A stretch of DNA of 64,000 bases, taken from contig NC_091298.1 of the NCBI RefSeq assembly GCF_038502225.1, positions 38,539,972-38,603,971 of the forward strand, in the 5' to 3' direction. The position numbers and the translations under genes were made by a program. Each line of letters begins with the position of its first letter. Position 1 is the first letter of the stretch. The stretch comes from Cherax quadricarinatus. Its lineage: Eukaryota > Arthropoda > Malacostraca > Decapoda > Parastacidae. The notes under the pieces are model-generated. The model did no database searches, was not told the origin of the DNA, and was given only the letters and a program-made list of their open reading frames with translations. Shown here piece after piece: positions 23,587-33,107 of this stretch.

Positions 23587-24194
23587 ATGCACGACGGCAC
23601 CCAACTCATAAGAAAGGAGGAATACTGTAGCAGGCCTGCCGAACACAGGTGTATTTGTGGCAGTGAAACAGCACACCGATTCGGGTACCATGGTCTGGTG
23701 TGCCGTAAATCCGAGGGAAAGATTGCAAGACATGAGGAGGTTAATAACATTATCAAGAGGAGTCTCACAACAGCCGGATGCCCAACAGTAAGGGAGCCAC
23801 CCCAACTATGCAGATTGATGGCAGCCAGAAGCGTCCAGATGGTATCACACTTCAAGCCTGGACAGACGGTAAGCAGGTGGTGTGGGACTATACATGTGCA
23901 TCTACCTTGTCTGATACCTATCTCCAATACACCAGGGAGGAAGGAGGGGCGGCTGCCAGCTTCAGGGAGTCCCAAAAGTCTAGAAAATATGGAGAACTTG
24001 CCCGTCATTGCATGTTTGTTCCCATAGGCTCAGAGACCCTTGGCTCATGGGGAAAGAGTTCCTTAAGGAGCTAGGCAAAAGATTCATCAAGGTAACTAGG
24101 GATCCCAGGGGAGCTAGTTTTCTGTTCCAGCAGTTCAGTGCGGCTGTTCAAAGGGGTAATGCCTTTTGTATTTTGGGCACACGCCCCACTTAAC
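23587..24194 (+). pseudogene. Retroelement C-terminus with restriction-like-endonuclease-type motifs, frameshifted
   Basis: Three frames together encode about 200 residues of one protein. The first has a CCH-C knuckle (RCICGSETAHRFGYHGLVC) and ARHEEVNNIIKR. The second has KRPDGITLQAW and VVWDYTC. The third ends in SAAVQRGNAFCILGT before a stop near 24194. A zinc knuckle followed by RH, a PD-containing block and a short VWDxT strand fits a PD-(D/E)XK-type nuclease such as the one at the C-terminus of R2/R4/CRE-type non-LTR elements. I recall the same arrangement at the C-termini of RT proteins in several invertebrates, but the clade is not certain. Frameshifts near 23800 and 24030 make it dead. 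The upstream RT is absent: the frame starts at the junction with the Penelope-like fragment. Confidence 0.6.
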
Positions 24195-24457
24195 AATATA
24201 TTCTAGACATGTATCTCTCACATTTCATGTATTGTATACGCCATCTTTATATCAACAATATATCTCTAATCTTTTGTACCATATCATGTAATAAAATACA
24301 TCTATTGGTAAAAAAGAATGAAAGGATGGGGTGGTAGGGGAAGTGAAATATTCAAACGGCTTCAGGAAGAAATCCAAATATTCTTCCTTGAAGCCTTTTT
24401 ATGCACTTCTCCGAGGCTATGGGTCCCACAATGTACACCAGAGGTGGACCCCATCAC

Positions 24458-24462
<5 letters not shown>
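24195..24462. other. Unassigned sequence with a short hairpin
   Basis: No gene seen. GGCTTCAGGAAGAA at 24358 and TTCTTCCTTGAAGCC at 24381 form a short inverted repeat. The right end passes into (TA)n. Confidence 0.5.
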
Positions 24463-24526
<64 letters not shown>

Positions 24527-24542
24527 GATATATATATATATA
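24463..24542. repeat. (TA)n microsatellite at the 3' end of the full RTE-like element
   Basis: TA repeats with a TTTATAGA interruption lie directly against the element's terminal TTATTATT/T-run. Confidence 0.95.
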
Positions 24543-24797
24543 TTTTTTTTTATTATTATCACACCGGCCGATTCCCACCAAGGCAGGGTGGCCCGAAAAA
24601 GAAAAACTTTCACCATCATTCACTCCATCACTGTCTTGCCAGAAGGGTGCTTTACACTACAGTTTTTAAACTGCAACATTAACACCCCTCCTTCAGAGTG
24701 CAGGCACTGTACTTCCCATCTCCAGGACTCAAGTCCGGCCTGCCGGTTTCCCTGAATCCCTTCATAAATGTTACTTTGCTCACACTCCAACAGCACG

Positions 24798-27704
24798 TCA
24801 AGTATTAAAAACCATTTGTCTCCATTCACTCCTATCAAACACGCTCACGCATGGCTGCTGGAAGTCCAAGCCCCTCGCACACAAAACCTCCTTTACCCCC
24901 TCCCTCCAACCCTTCCTAGGCCGACCCCTACCCCGCCTTCCTTCCACTACAGACTGATACACTCTTGAAGTCATTCTGTTTCGCTCCATTCTCTCTACAT
25001 GTCCGAACCACCTCAACAACCCTTCCTCAGCCCTCTGGACAACAGTTTTGGTAATCCCGCACCTCCTCCTAACTTCCAAACTACGAATTCTCTGCATTAT
25101 ATTCACACCACACATTGCCCTCAGACATGACATCTCCACTGCCTCCAGCCTTCTCCTCGCTGCAACATTCATCACCCACGCTTCACACCCATATAAGAGC
25201 GTTGGTAAAACTATACTCTCATACATTCCCCTCTTTGCCTCCAAGGACAAAGTTCTTTGTCTCCACAGACTCCTAAGTGCACCACTCACTCTTTTTCCCT
25301 CATCAATTCTATGATTCACCTCATCTTTCATAGACCCATCCGCTGACACGTCCACTCCCAAATATCTGAATACGTTCACCTCCTCCATACTCTCTCCCTC
25401 CAATCTGATATTCAATCTTTCATCACCTAATCTTTTTGTTATCCTCATAACCTTACTCTTTCCTGTATTCACCTTTAATTTTCTTCTTTTGCACACCCTA
25501 CCAAATTCATCCACCAATCTCTGCAACTTCTCTTCAGAATCTCCCAAGAGCACAGTGTCATCGGCAAAGAGCAGCTGTGACAACTCCCACTTTGTGTGTG
25601 ATTCTTTATCTTTTAACTCCACGCCTCTTGCCAAGACCCTCGCATTTACTTCTCTTACAACCCCATCTATAAATATATTAAACAACCACGGTGACATCAC
25701 ACATCCTTGTCTAAGGCCTACTTTTACTGGGACAAAATTTCCCTCTTTCCTACATACTCTAACTTGAGCCTCACTATCCTCGTAAAAACTCTTCACTGCT
25801 TTCAGTAACCTACCTCCTACACCATACACTTGCAACATCTGCCACATTGCCCCCCTATCCACCCTGTCATACGCCTTTTCCAAATCCATAAATGCCACAA
25901 AGACCTCTTTAGCCTTATCTAAATACTGTTCACTTATATGTTTCACTGTAAACACCTGGTCCACACACCCCCTACCTTTCCTAAAGCCTCCTTGTTCATC
26001 TGCTATCCTATTCTCCGTCTTACTCTTAATTCTTTCAATTATAACTCTACCATACACTTTACCAGGTACACTCAACAGACTTATCCCCCTATAATTTTTG
26101 CACTCTCTTTTATCCCCTTTGCCTTTATACAAAGGAACTATGCATGCTCTCTGCCAATCCCTAGGTACCTTACCCTCTTCCATACATTTATTAAATAATT
26201 GCACCAACCACTCCAAAACTATATCCCCACCTGCTTTTAACATTTCTATCTTTATCCCATCAATCCCGGCTGCCTTACCCCCTTTCATTTTACCTACTGC
26301 CTCACGAACTTCCCCCACACTCACAACTGGCTCTTCCTCACTCCTACAAGATGTTATTCCTCCTTGCCCTATACACGAAATCACAGCTTCCCTATCTTCA
26401 TCAACATTTAACAATTCCTCAAAATATTCCTTCCATCTTCCCAATACCTCTACCTCTCCATTTAATAACTCTCCTCTCCTATTTTTAACTGACAAATCCA
26501 TTTGTTCTCTAGGCTTTCTTAACTTGTTAATCTCACTCCAAAACTTTTTCTTATTTTCAACAAAATTTGTTGATAACATCTCACCCACTCTCTCATTTGC
26601 TCTCTTTTTACATTGCTTCACCACTCTCTTAACTTCTCTCTTTTTCTCCATATACTCTTCCCTCCTTGCATCACTTCTACTTTGTAAAAACTTCTCATAT
26701 GCTAACTTTTTCTCCCTTACTACTCTCTTTACATCATCATTCCACCAATCGCTCCTCTTCCCTCCTGCACCCACTTTCCTGTAACCACAAACTTCTGCTG
26801 AACACTCTAACACTACATTTTTAAACCTACCCCATACCTCTTCGACCCCATTGCCTATGCTCTCATTAGCCCATCTATCCTCCAATAGCTGTTTATATCT
26901 TACCCTAACTGCCTCCTCTTTTAGTTTATAAACCTTCACCTCTCTCTTCCCTGATGCTTCTATTCTCCTTGTATCCCATCTACCTTTTACTCTCAGTGTA
27001 GCTACAACTAGAAAGTGATCTGATATATCTGTGGCCCCTCTATAAACATGTACATCCTGAAGTCTACTCAACAGTCTTTTATCTACCAATACATAATCCA
27101 ACAAACTACTGTCATTTCGCCCTACATCATATCGTGTATACTTATTTATCCTCTTTTTCTTAAAATATGTATTACCTATAACTAAACCCCTTTCTATACA
27201 AAGTTCAATCAAAGGGCTCCCATTATCATTTACACCTGGCACCCCAAACTTACCTACCACACCCTCTCTAAAAGTTTCTCCTACTTTAGCATTCAAGTCC
27301 CCTACCACAATTACTCTCTCACTTGGTTCAAAGGCTCCTATACATTCACTTAACATCTCCCAAAATCTCTCTCTCTCCTCTGCATTCCTCTCTTCTCCAG
27401 GTGCATACACGCTTATTATGACCCACTTCTCGCATCCAACCTTTACTTTAATCCACATAATTCTTGAATTTACACATTCATATTCTCTTTTCTCCTTCCA
27501 TAACTGATCATTTAACATTACTGCTACCCCTTCCTTTGCTCTAACTCTCTCAGATACTCCAGATTTAATCCCATTTATTTCCCCCCACTGAAACTCTCCT
27601 ACCCCCTTCAGCTTTGTTTCGCTTAGGGCCAGGACATCCAACTTCTTTTCATTCATAACATCAGCAATCATCTGTTTCTTGTCATCCGCACTACATCCAC
27701 GCAC
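24798..27704 (-). CDS. RTE-like polyprotein (apurinic-type endonuclease and reverse transcriptase)
   Basis: The frame is uninterrupted for 968 codons. Residues 1-240 form the endonuclease that nicks the target: ALSETK at 26-31, VYAPGE at 99-104, GDLN at 135-138 and SDH at 228-230. Residues 320-460 are a basic linker. The reverse transcriptase spans about 465-740 with AAGIDG at 478-483, YRGISLLS at 538-545, DLEKAYD at 607-613, RQGCVMSPWLFN at 665-676 and the catalytic FADD at 713-716. The C-terminal region includes GHVERM and a GRRGRGRPRKGW basic patch near 925. No RNase H is present, as usual for RTE. The first codon given is GTG; no ATG lies between the upstream in-frame stop and Met12, so the real start is unclear. 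All visible catalytic motifs are intact, so activity is possible. Confidence 0.9.
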   Translation of the reverse strand: MRGCSADDKKQMIADVMNEKKLDVLALSETKLKGVGEFQWGEINGIKSGVSERVRAKEGVAVMLNDQLWKEKREYECVNSRIMWIKVKVGCEKWVIISVYAPGEERNAEERERFWEMLSECIGAFEPSERVIVVGDLNAKVGETFREGVVGKFGVPGVNDNGSPLIELCIERGLVIGNTYFKKKRINKYTRYDVGRNDSSLLDYVLVDKRLLSRLQDVHVYRGATDISDHFLVVATLRVKGRWDTRRIEASGKREVKVYKLKEEAVRVRYKQLLEDRWANESIGNGVEEVWGRFKNVVLECSAEVCGYRKVGAGGKRSDWWNDDVKRVVREKKLAYEKFLQSRSDARREEYMEKKREVKRVVKQCKKRANERVGEMLSTNFVENKKKFWSEINKLRKPREQMDLSVKNRRGELLNGEVEVLGRWKEYFEELLNVDEDREAVISCIGQGGITSCRSEEEPVVSVGEVREAVGKMKGGKAAGIDGIKIEMLKAGGDIVLEWLVQLFNKCMEEGKVPRDWQRACIVPLYKGKGDKRECKNYRGISLLSVPGKVYGRVIIERIKSKTENRIADEQGGFRKGRGCVDQVFTVKHISEQYLDKAKEVFVAFMDLEKAYDRVDRGAMWQMLQVYGVGGRLLKAVKSFYEDSEAQVRVCRKEGNFVPVKVGLRQGCVMSPWLFNIFIDGVVREVNARVLARGVELKDKESHTKWELSQLLFADDTVLLGDSEEKLQRLVDEFGRVCKRRKLKVNTGKSKVMRITKRLGDERLNIRLEGESMEEVNVFRYLGVDVSADGSMKDEVNHRIDEGKRVSGALRSLWRQRTLSLEAKRGMYESIVLPTLLYGCEAWVMNVAARRRLEAVEMSCLRAMCGVNIMQRIRSLEVRRRCGITKTVVQRAEEGLLRWFGHVERMERNRMTSRVYQSVVEGRRGRGRPRKGWREGVKEVLCARGLDFQQPCVSVFDRSEWRQMVFNT

Positions 27705-28139
27705 ATTTAAGCAACCCAGTTTTATAAAGTTTTTCTTCTTCTCTTTTTTAGTAATTGTATACAGGAGAAGGGGTTACTAGCCCATTGCTCCCGGCATTTT
27801 AGTCGCCTCATACGACACGCATGGCTTACGGAGGAAAGATTCTTTTCCACTTCCCCATGGACAATAGAAGAAATAAAAAAGAACAAGATTTATTTAGAAA
27901 AAGGAGAAAAACCTAGATGTATGTATATATATATATGCATGTGCGTGTCTGTGAAGTGTGACCAAAGTGTAAGTAGGAGTAGCAAGATATCCCTGTTATC
28001 TTAGCGTGTTTATGAGACAGAAAAAGAAACCAGCAATCCTACCATCATGCAAAACAGTTACAGGTTTTTGTTTCACAGTCATCTGGCAGGACGGTAGTAC
28101 TTCCCTGGGTGGTTGCTGTCTACCAACCTACTACCTACT
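27705..28139 (-). other. 5' UTR of the RTE-like element
   Basis: Matches 4898-5320 closely, including GTGGAAAAGAATCTTTCC and CGTATGAGGCGACTAAAATG. It presumably carries the internal promoter, but no promoter motif can be named from sequence. Confidence 0.75.
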
Positions 28140-28140
28140 A

Positions 28141-28220
<80 letters not shown>
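28140..28220. repeat. (TA)n microsatellite between RTE-like and Penelope-like elements
   Basis: Pure TA of about 80 bp. Its right end cuts into the hammerhead-like core of the adjoining Penelope-like sequence (CTTGAT remains on the minus strand). Confidence 0.95.
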
Positions 28221-28221
<1 letters not shown>

Positions 28222-28480
28222 CAAGGAACTACAAAAAACAAAACGTCAAAGGAAGGCATATAAAGGGTCAAAACTACACCTCACCATCACGTCACCACAA
28301 CAAAGCAACACCTCACACACTTTTGACAACACCATACTCTGTGAAACCCACCTAATACTCTACCCAAGAATTAAAATTTATTAATTGTCTAATGTATCAT
28401 TAAATTCTTCCCAAATTTTATTAATTATAAATGAATCCAATTTATATAAACCAAAGGAAATATTCATATTTTTTTTCAAA
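28221..28480 (-). mobile_element. Penelope-like element 3' region and terminal repeat
   Basis: The first 95 bp match the fragment at 23492-23586. The rest is AT-rich non-coding sequence leading to the GIY-YIG remnant. On the minus strand the order is endonuclease remnant, 3' region, terminal repeat, as expected for a Penelope-like element. Confidence 0.65.
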
Positions 28481-28760
28481 ACTGCTTTTTATGAAATATG
28501 ATTCAATTATATTCCTGTCGACCATGGACTTTCTTAATACAACTTTCTCAGCATTTTAAAAATCAATTGGATGGTTAAAATCTCTCACATGATTAAATAG
28601 AACATTAGAATTTTGTTCAGTTCTAATGCTATATTTATGTTGTTTTATTCTCAGTTCGAGACTTTTGCCAGTTTGACCGTAATAAACTTTATCTCAAATT
28701 TTATGAGAAATCTTATAGACACATAATAGTCAGCATTTTGGATGGAATTCTTTATCAAAA
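28481..28760 (-). pseudogene. GIY-YIG endonuclease remnant of a Penelope-like element
   Basis: On the minus strand, 28560-28740 reads KVYYGQTGKSLELRIKQHK, then IRTEQNSNVLFNHV and FNHPIDW with few disruptions. The YxGxTG...LxxRIxxHK...HxxxxNHxI order is the C-terminal GIY-YIG nuclease of Penelope-like elements, which cuts the target during insertion. The catalytic Arg of the RIKxH block is kept. The RT that should precede it is absent, and 28740-28760 reads into a T-rich tract. No complete ORF survives. Confidence 0.72.
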
Positions 28761-29095
28761 GTTTTTTTTTTACTGTATCTTACTTAATCTTACCAAAGTT
28801 AACACTTACTAACTCTGTTTAATTTAATCCAACGTAGCCAATTATTACTTAACCAAATCTAACTTAAGTTAAACTTCCCTAACTTAATATCTTCAATGAA
28901 AAAAGCTTGAATTAGAAATTTAGCAAAACATCAGCAGATAATTTAAAGGAAATGTATTACTTGTTATTCAGAAGTTATAATGAAGTTATAACTTTATAAG
29001 TTATAATGTTACTAGCCTAACATTAAAACAAATTAACATTATAACTGGCTATTTAATACTCAACTTTGCGAAGAGAAAAGAAAGAATTTCTGTAG
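28761..29095. other. AT-rich unassigned sequence
   Basis: About 335 bp with many TTAAGTTA and AAGTTATAA strings. No frame or repeat family is recognised. Confidence 0.5.
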
Positions 29096-29705
29096 TCCAC
29101 AATGTGACCAACTGAAGCAACGGTATGGAGACAGATAGGCCACTTTGAAGTTAAAGTGAGGTCACAATGATGCCACATTCAAGCAAAGTTGAGGTCACAA
29201 TGAGGTCACATTGAAGAGAATGTGAGGTCACAATAGGTCATACTGAAACAACTGTCAGGTCACAATGAGGCCACACTGAAGAGAATGTGAGGTCACAATG
29301 AGGCCACAATGAGGCCACACTGAAGCACCTATGAGGTCACACTGAGGTCACACTGAAGAGAATGTGATTTCACAATGAGGCCACACTGAAGCAACTGAGA
29401 TCACAATGAGGCCACACTGAAGCAACTGTGAGGTCACAATGAGGCCACACTGAAGCAACTGCGAGGTCACAATGAGGCCACACTGAAGCAACTGTGAGGT
29501 CACAATGAGGCCACAGTGAAGCAACTGTGAGGTCACAATGGAGCCACACTGAAGCAACTGTGAGGTCACATTGGAGCCACACTGAAGCAACTGTGAGGTC
29601 ACAATGAGGCCACCTGAAGCAACTGTGAGGTCACAATGAGGCCACACTGAAGCAACTGTGAGGTCACAATGAGGCCACACTAAAGCAACTGTGAGATCAC
29701 AAGAG
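29096..29705. repeat. 33-bp tandem repeat array
   Basis: About 18 units built on GGCCACACTGAAGCAACTG and TGAGGTCACAATGA. The left third is irregular (units with GAGAATGTGAGGTCAC and shortened forms). From about 29380 the spacing is a regular 33 bp with 1-3 bp slips. The unit stays free of stops on the minus strand, so spurious open frames arise. Confidence 0.9.
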
Positions 29706-29769
29706 GTTCGTTAACGCCATTTAAAAAACTCACGGCAGAAATATCAATTAAGTCAATTATTTTCAGGCA
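29706..29769. other. Short unique spacer between 33-bp and 21-bp arrays
   Basis: 64 bp without repeat structure or coding signal. Confidence 0.6.
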
Positions 29770-30975
29770 CAAGTGAAGGGAAGGTCTGATGACATGAAGG
29801 GCAGGTCTGATGACATGAAGGGAAGGTCTGATGACATGAAGGGAAGATCTGATGACATGAAGGGAAGGTCTGATGACATGAAGGGAAGATCTGATGACAT
29901 GAAGGAAAGGTCTGATGACATGAAGGGAAGGTCTGATGACATGAAGGGAAGATCTGATGACATGAAGGGAAGGTCTGATGACATGAAGGGAAGATCTGAT
30001 GACATGAAGGGAAGGTCTGATGACATGAAGGGAAGATCTGATGACATGAAGGGAAGGTCTGTTGACATGAAGGGAAGGTCTGATGACATGAAGGGAAGGT
30101 CTGATGACATGAAGGGAAGATCTGATGACATGAAGGGAAGGTCTGATGACATGAAGGGAAGATCTGATGACATGAAGGGAAGGTCTGATGACATGAAGGG
30201 AAGGTCTGATGACATGAAGGGAAGATCTGATGACATGAAGGGAAGGTCTGATGACATAAAGGGAAGATCTGATGACATGAAGGGAAGGTCTGATGAGATG
30301 AAGGGAAGATCTGATGACATGAAGGGAAGGTCTGATGACATGAAGGGAAGATCTGATGACATGAAGGGAAGGTCTGATGACATGAAGGGAAGATCTGATG
30401 ACATGAAGGGAAGGTCTGATGACATGAAGGGAAGATCTGATGACATGAAGGGAAGGTCTGATGACATGAAGGGAAGGTCTGATGACATGAAGGGAAGGTC
30501 TGATCACATCAAGGGAAGGTCTGATAACATGAAGGGAAGGTCTGATCACATCAAGGGAAGGTCTGATAACATGAAGGGAAGGTCTGATCACATCAAGGGA
30601 AGGTCTGATAACATGAAGGGAAGGTCCGATAACATGAAGGGAAGGTCTGATCACATGAAGGGAAGATCTGATAACATGAAGGGAATATCTGATAACATGA
30701 AGGGAAGGTCTGATAATATGAAGGGAATATCTGATAACATGAAGGGAAGGTCTGATAAACATGAAGGGAAGGTTTAATCACATGAGGAGAAGATCTGATA
30801 ACATAAAGGGAAGGTCTGATTACATCAAGGGAAGGTCTGATAACATGAAGGGAATGACTGATCACATGAAGGGAAGATCTGATAACATGAAGGGAAGGTC
30901 TGATAACATGAAGGGAAGGTCTGATCACATGAAAGGAAGGTCTGATAACATGAAAGGAAGATCCGATCTCAAGTA
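29770..30975. repeat. 21-bp tandem repeat array, about 57 copies
   Basis: Each unit encodes the heptapeptide MKGRSDD on the plus strand and is stop-free on both strands, giving a 334-codon frame at 29773-30777. The left part alternates GGAAGGTCTG and GGAAGATCTG units, a 42-bp higher-order pattern. From about 30500 the alternation changes to GATCACAT/GATAACAT. I regard the frames as a by-product of a 21-bp period; no promoter, signal peptide or flanking coding exon supports a gene. Confidence 0.93.
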
Positions 30976-31045
30976 GAAAGAAAGATTTGTAGCAAGCGAA
31001 GGGAACGTCCAGTCAAATGTGAAGGTCTTCCCTTTTCACAAGTGG
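30976..31045. other. Transition between 21-bp and 23-bp arrays
   Basis: Degenerate repeat-like sequence (AAGCGAAGGGAACGTCCAGT) that still contains pieces of the shared GAAGGGAAGGTCT core. Confidence 0.6.
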
Positions 31046-32600
31046 GGGAAGGTCTCGTCACAAGTGAAGGGAGGGTCTCGTCAGAAGTGGCGGGAAGTTC
31101 TCGTCACAAGTGGAGAGAAGGTCTCATCACAAGTGGAGGGAAGGTCTCATCACAAGTGGAGGGAAGGTCTCGTCACAAGTAGAGGGAAGGTCTCATCACA
31201 AGTGGAGGGAAGGTCTCGTCACAAGTGAAGGGAAAGTTTCGTAACAAGTGGATGGAAGGTCTCGTCACAAGTGAAGGGAAAGTTTCGTAACAAGTGGATG
31301 GAAGGTCTCGTCACAAGTGAAGGGAAAGTTTCGTAACAAGTGGAGGGAAGGTCTCATCACATGTGAAGGGAAGGTCTCATCACAAGTGAAGGGAAGGACT
31401 CGTCACAAGTGAAGGAAGGTCTCTAACAAGTGGATTTAAGGTATCATCACAAGTGAAGGGAAGGTCTCATCACAAATGAAGGGAAGGTCTCATCACAAAT
31501 GAAGAGAAGGTCTCGCCACAAGAGAAGGGAAGGTCTCGTCACAAGTGGATGGAAGGTCTTATCGCAAGTGGAGGGAAGATCTCATCACAAGTGGAGGGAA
31601 AATCTCATCACAAGTGAAGGGAAGGTCTCATCACATGTGAAGGGAAGGTCTCATCACATGTGAAGGGAAGGTCTCATCACATGTGAAGGGAAGGTCTCAT
31701 CACATGTGAAGGGAAGGTCTCATCACAAGTGGATGGAAAGGTCTCGTCACAAGTGGAGGGAAGGTCTCGTCACAAGTGGAGGGAAGCTCTCGTCACAAGT
31801 GGAGGGAAGGTCTCGTAACAAGTGGAGAAAAAGTCTCATCACAAGTGGAGGGAAGGTCTCGTCACAAGTGGAGGAAAGGTCTCGCCACAAGTGGAGGGAA
31901 GGTCTCGTCACAAGTGGAGGGAAGGTCTTATCGCAAGTGGAGGGAAGATCTCATCATAAGTGGAGGGAAGATCTCGTCACAAGTGGAGACAAGGTCTCGT
32001 CACAAGTGGAGAGAAGGTCTCATCACAAGTGGAGGGAAAATCTCATCACAAGTGGAGGGAAGGTCTTATCGCAAGTGGAGGAAAGGTCTCGTCACAAGTG
32101 GAGACAAGGTCTCGTCATAAGTGGAGGGAAAGTCTCGTCACAAGTGGAGGGAAGGTCTTATCGCAAGTGGAGGGAAGATCTCGTCCCAAGTGGAGGGAAG
32201 GTCTGGTCACAGGTGGAGAAAAGGTCTCATCACAAGTGGAGGGAAGGTCTCATCATAAGTGGAGGGAAGGTCTCGCCACAAGTGGAAGGAAGGTCTCGTC
32301 ACAAGTGGAGGGAAGGTGTCGTCACAAGTGGAGAAAAGGTCTCATCACAAGTGGAGGGAAGGTCTCGTCACAAGTGGAGGGAAGGTCTGGTCACAAGTGG
32401 AGAAAAGGTCTCATCACAAGTGGAGGGAAGGTCTCATCATAAGTGGAGTGAAGGTCTCGTCACAAGTGGAAGGAAGGTCTCGTCACAAGTGGAGGGAAGG
32501 TGTCGTCACAAGTGGAGAAAAGGTCTCATCACAAGTGGAGGGAAGGTCTCGTCACAAGTGGAGGGAAGGTCTCCTCACAAGTGAAGGGAAGATGTTATCA
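31046..32600. repeat. 23-bp tandem repeat array, about 67 copies
   Basis: Units contain GTGGAGGGAAGGTCTCGTC followed by ACAA. Variants use GAAGGG, CTCATC or CTTATCG. The 23-bp period moves the reading frame each unit, so translation repeats every 23 residues (69 bp) and overlapping frames stay open in all three phases. Longer patterns recur: the stretch near 32220-32330 is repeated near 32400-32515, about 184 bp (eight units) apart. Confidence 0.93.
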
Positions 32601-33107
32601 CAGCAGACGAGATAGTTACAATAACACGGACAGAGGACAGAGGAGCAACCAAGTTATTGTCTATCAGCCTCAACCTTCCATACCGTCCCACATCTATCGT
32701 CTTTCTTGCTGCTTATAAGTTATCTAAAGTGAAATAATTTAACTAATACAGTTTCAACAGAGAAAGTAAAAGGAAACAATTCTAATAACTGTACCCTCAC
32801 GTAAGTGCATCAAATTCAAATTAGAAATAAATGATTATCGAATTGGATCAAGAACACTTGCCCTGACGGAAGGATTCTGTCAAAACTGTATGAGTATCAT
32901 ACGTAAACTCGGATAATATTTCAGTAAGATAAATATACCTGGAAGAGAGAGTGAGTAACACAAATTTACTCGAAAAACCTTATAGTTAAAAGAAAAATAG
33001 TTAAAAGAAATTAAGAGTAAAATACATATACAGTACTGGGAAATTCTATTTTAACCTTCGCCTTGGGACAATCACCTCATTAGACCTGTCAGTCTCCATT
33101 TTCATTG
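32601..33107. other. Unique spacer between satellite arrays
   Basis: About 500 bp of AT-rich non-repetitive sequence. No open frame over about 40 codons and no known element. Confidence 0.55.

Larger units (their letters stand above)
24543..28139 (-). mobile_element. Full-length RTE-like non-LTR retrotransposon
   Basis: About 3.6 kb on the minus strand: a 5' UTR of about 435 bp, one long ORF, a 3' UTR of about 250 bp and a short TAATAATAA/A-rich end. (TA)n flanks both sides. The 5' boundary is the same as in the truncated copy at 4898, so this is the true element start or a recurrent one. A single APE-RT ORF and a short repeat tail are typical of the RTE clade. Confidence 0.88.

Noticed and set aside
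26098..26784. 228-codon plus-strand frame inside the RTE element
   Set aside because: Antisense shadow of the intact 968-codon minus-strand ORF.
29096..29705. CRISPR-like or regulatory repeat with GAGGTCACAATGA
   Set aside because: Tandem 33-bp satellite without spacers; the AGGTCA half-site resemblance to nuclear receptor elements is incidental to repetition.
31046..32600. Frames with KVSSQVEGRSRHKWRE repeats, up to 292 codons
   Set aside because: A 23-bp period gives the same peptide in all three phases; overlapping frames of the same kind show that it is a satellite artefact.
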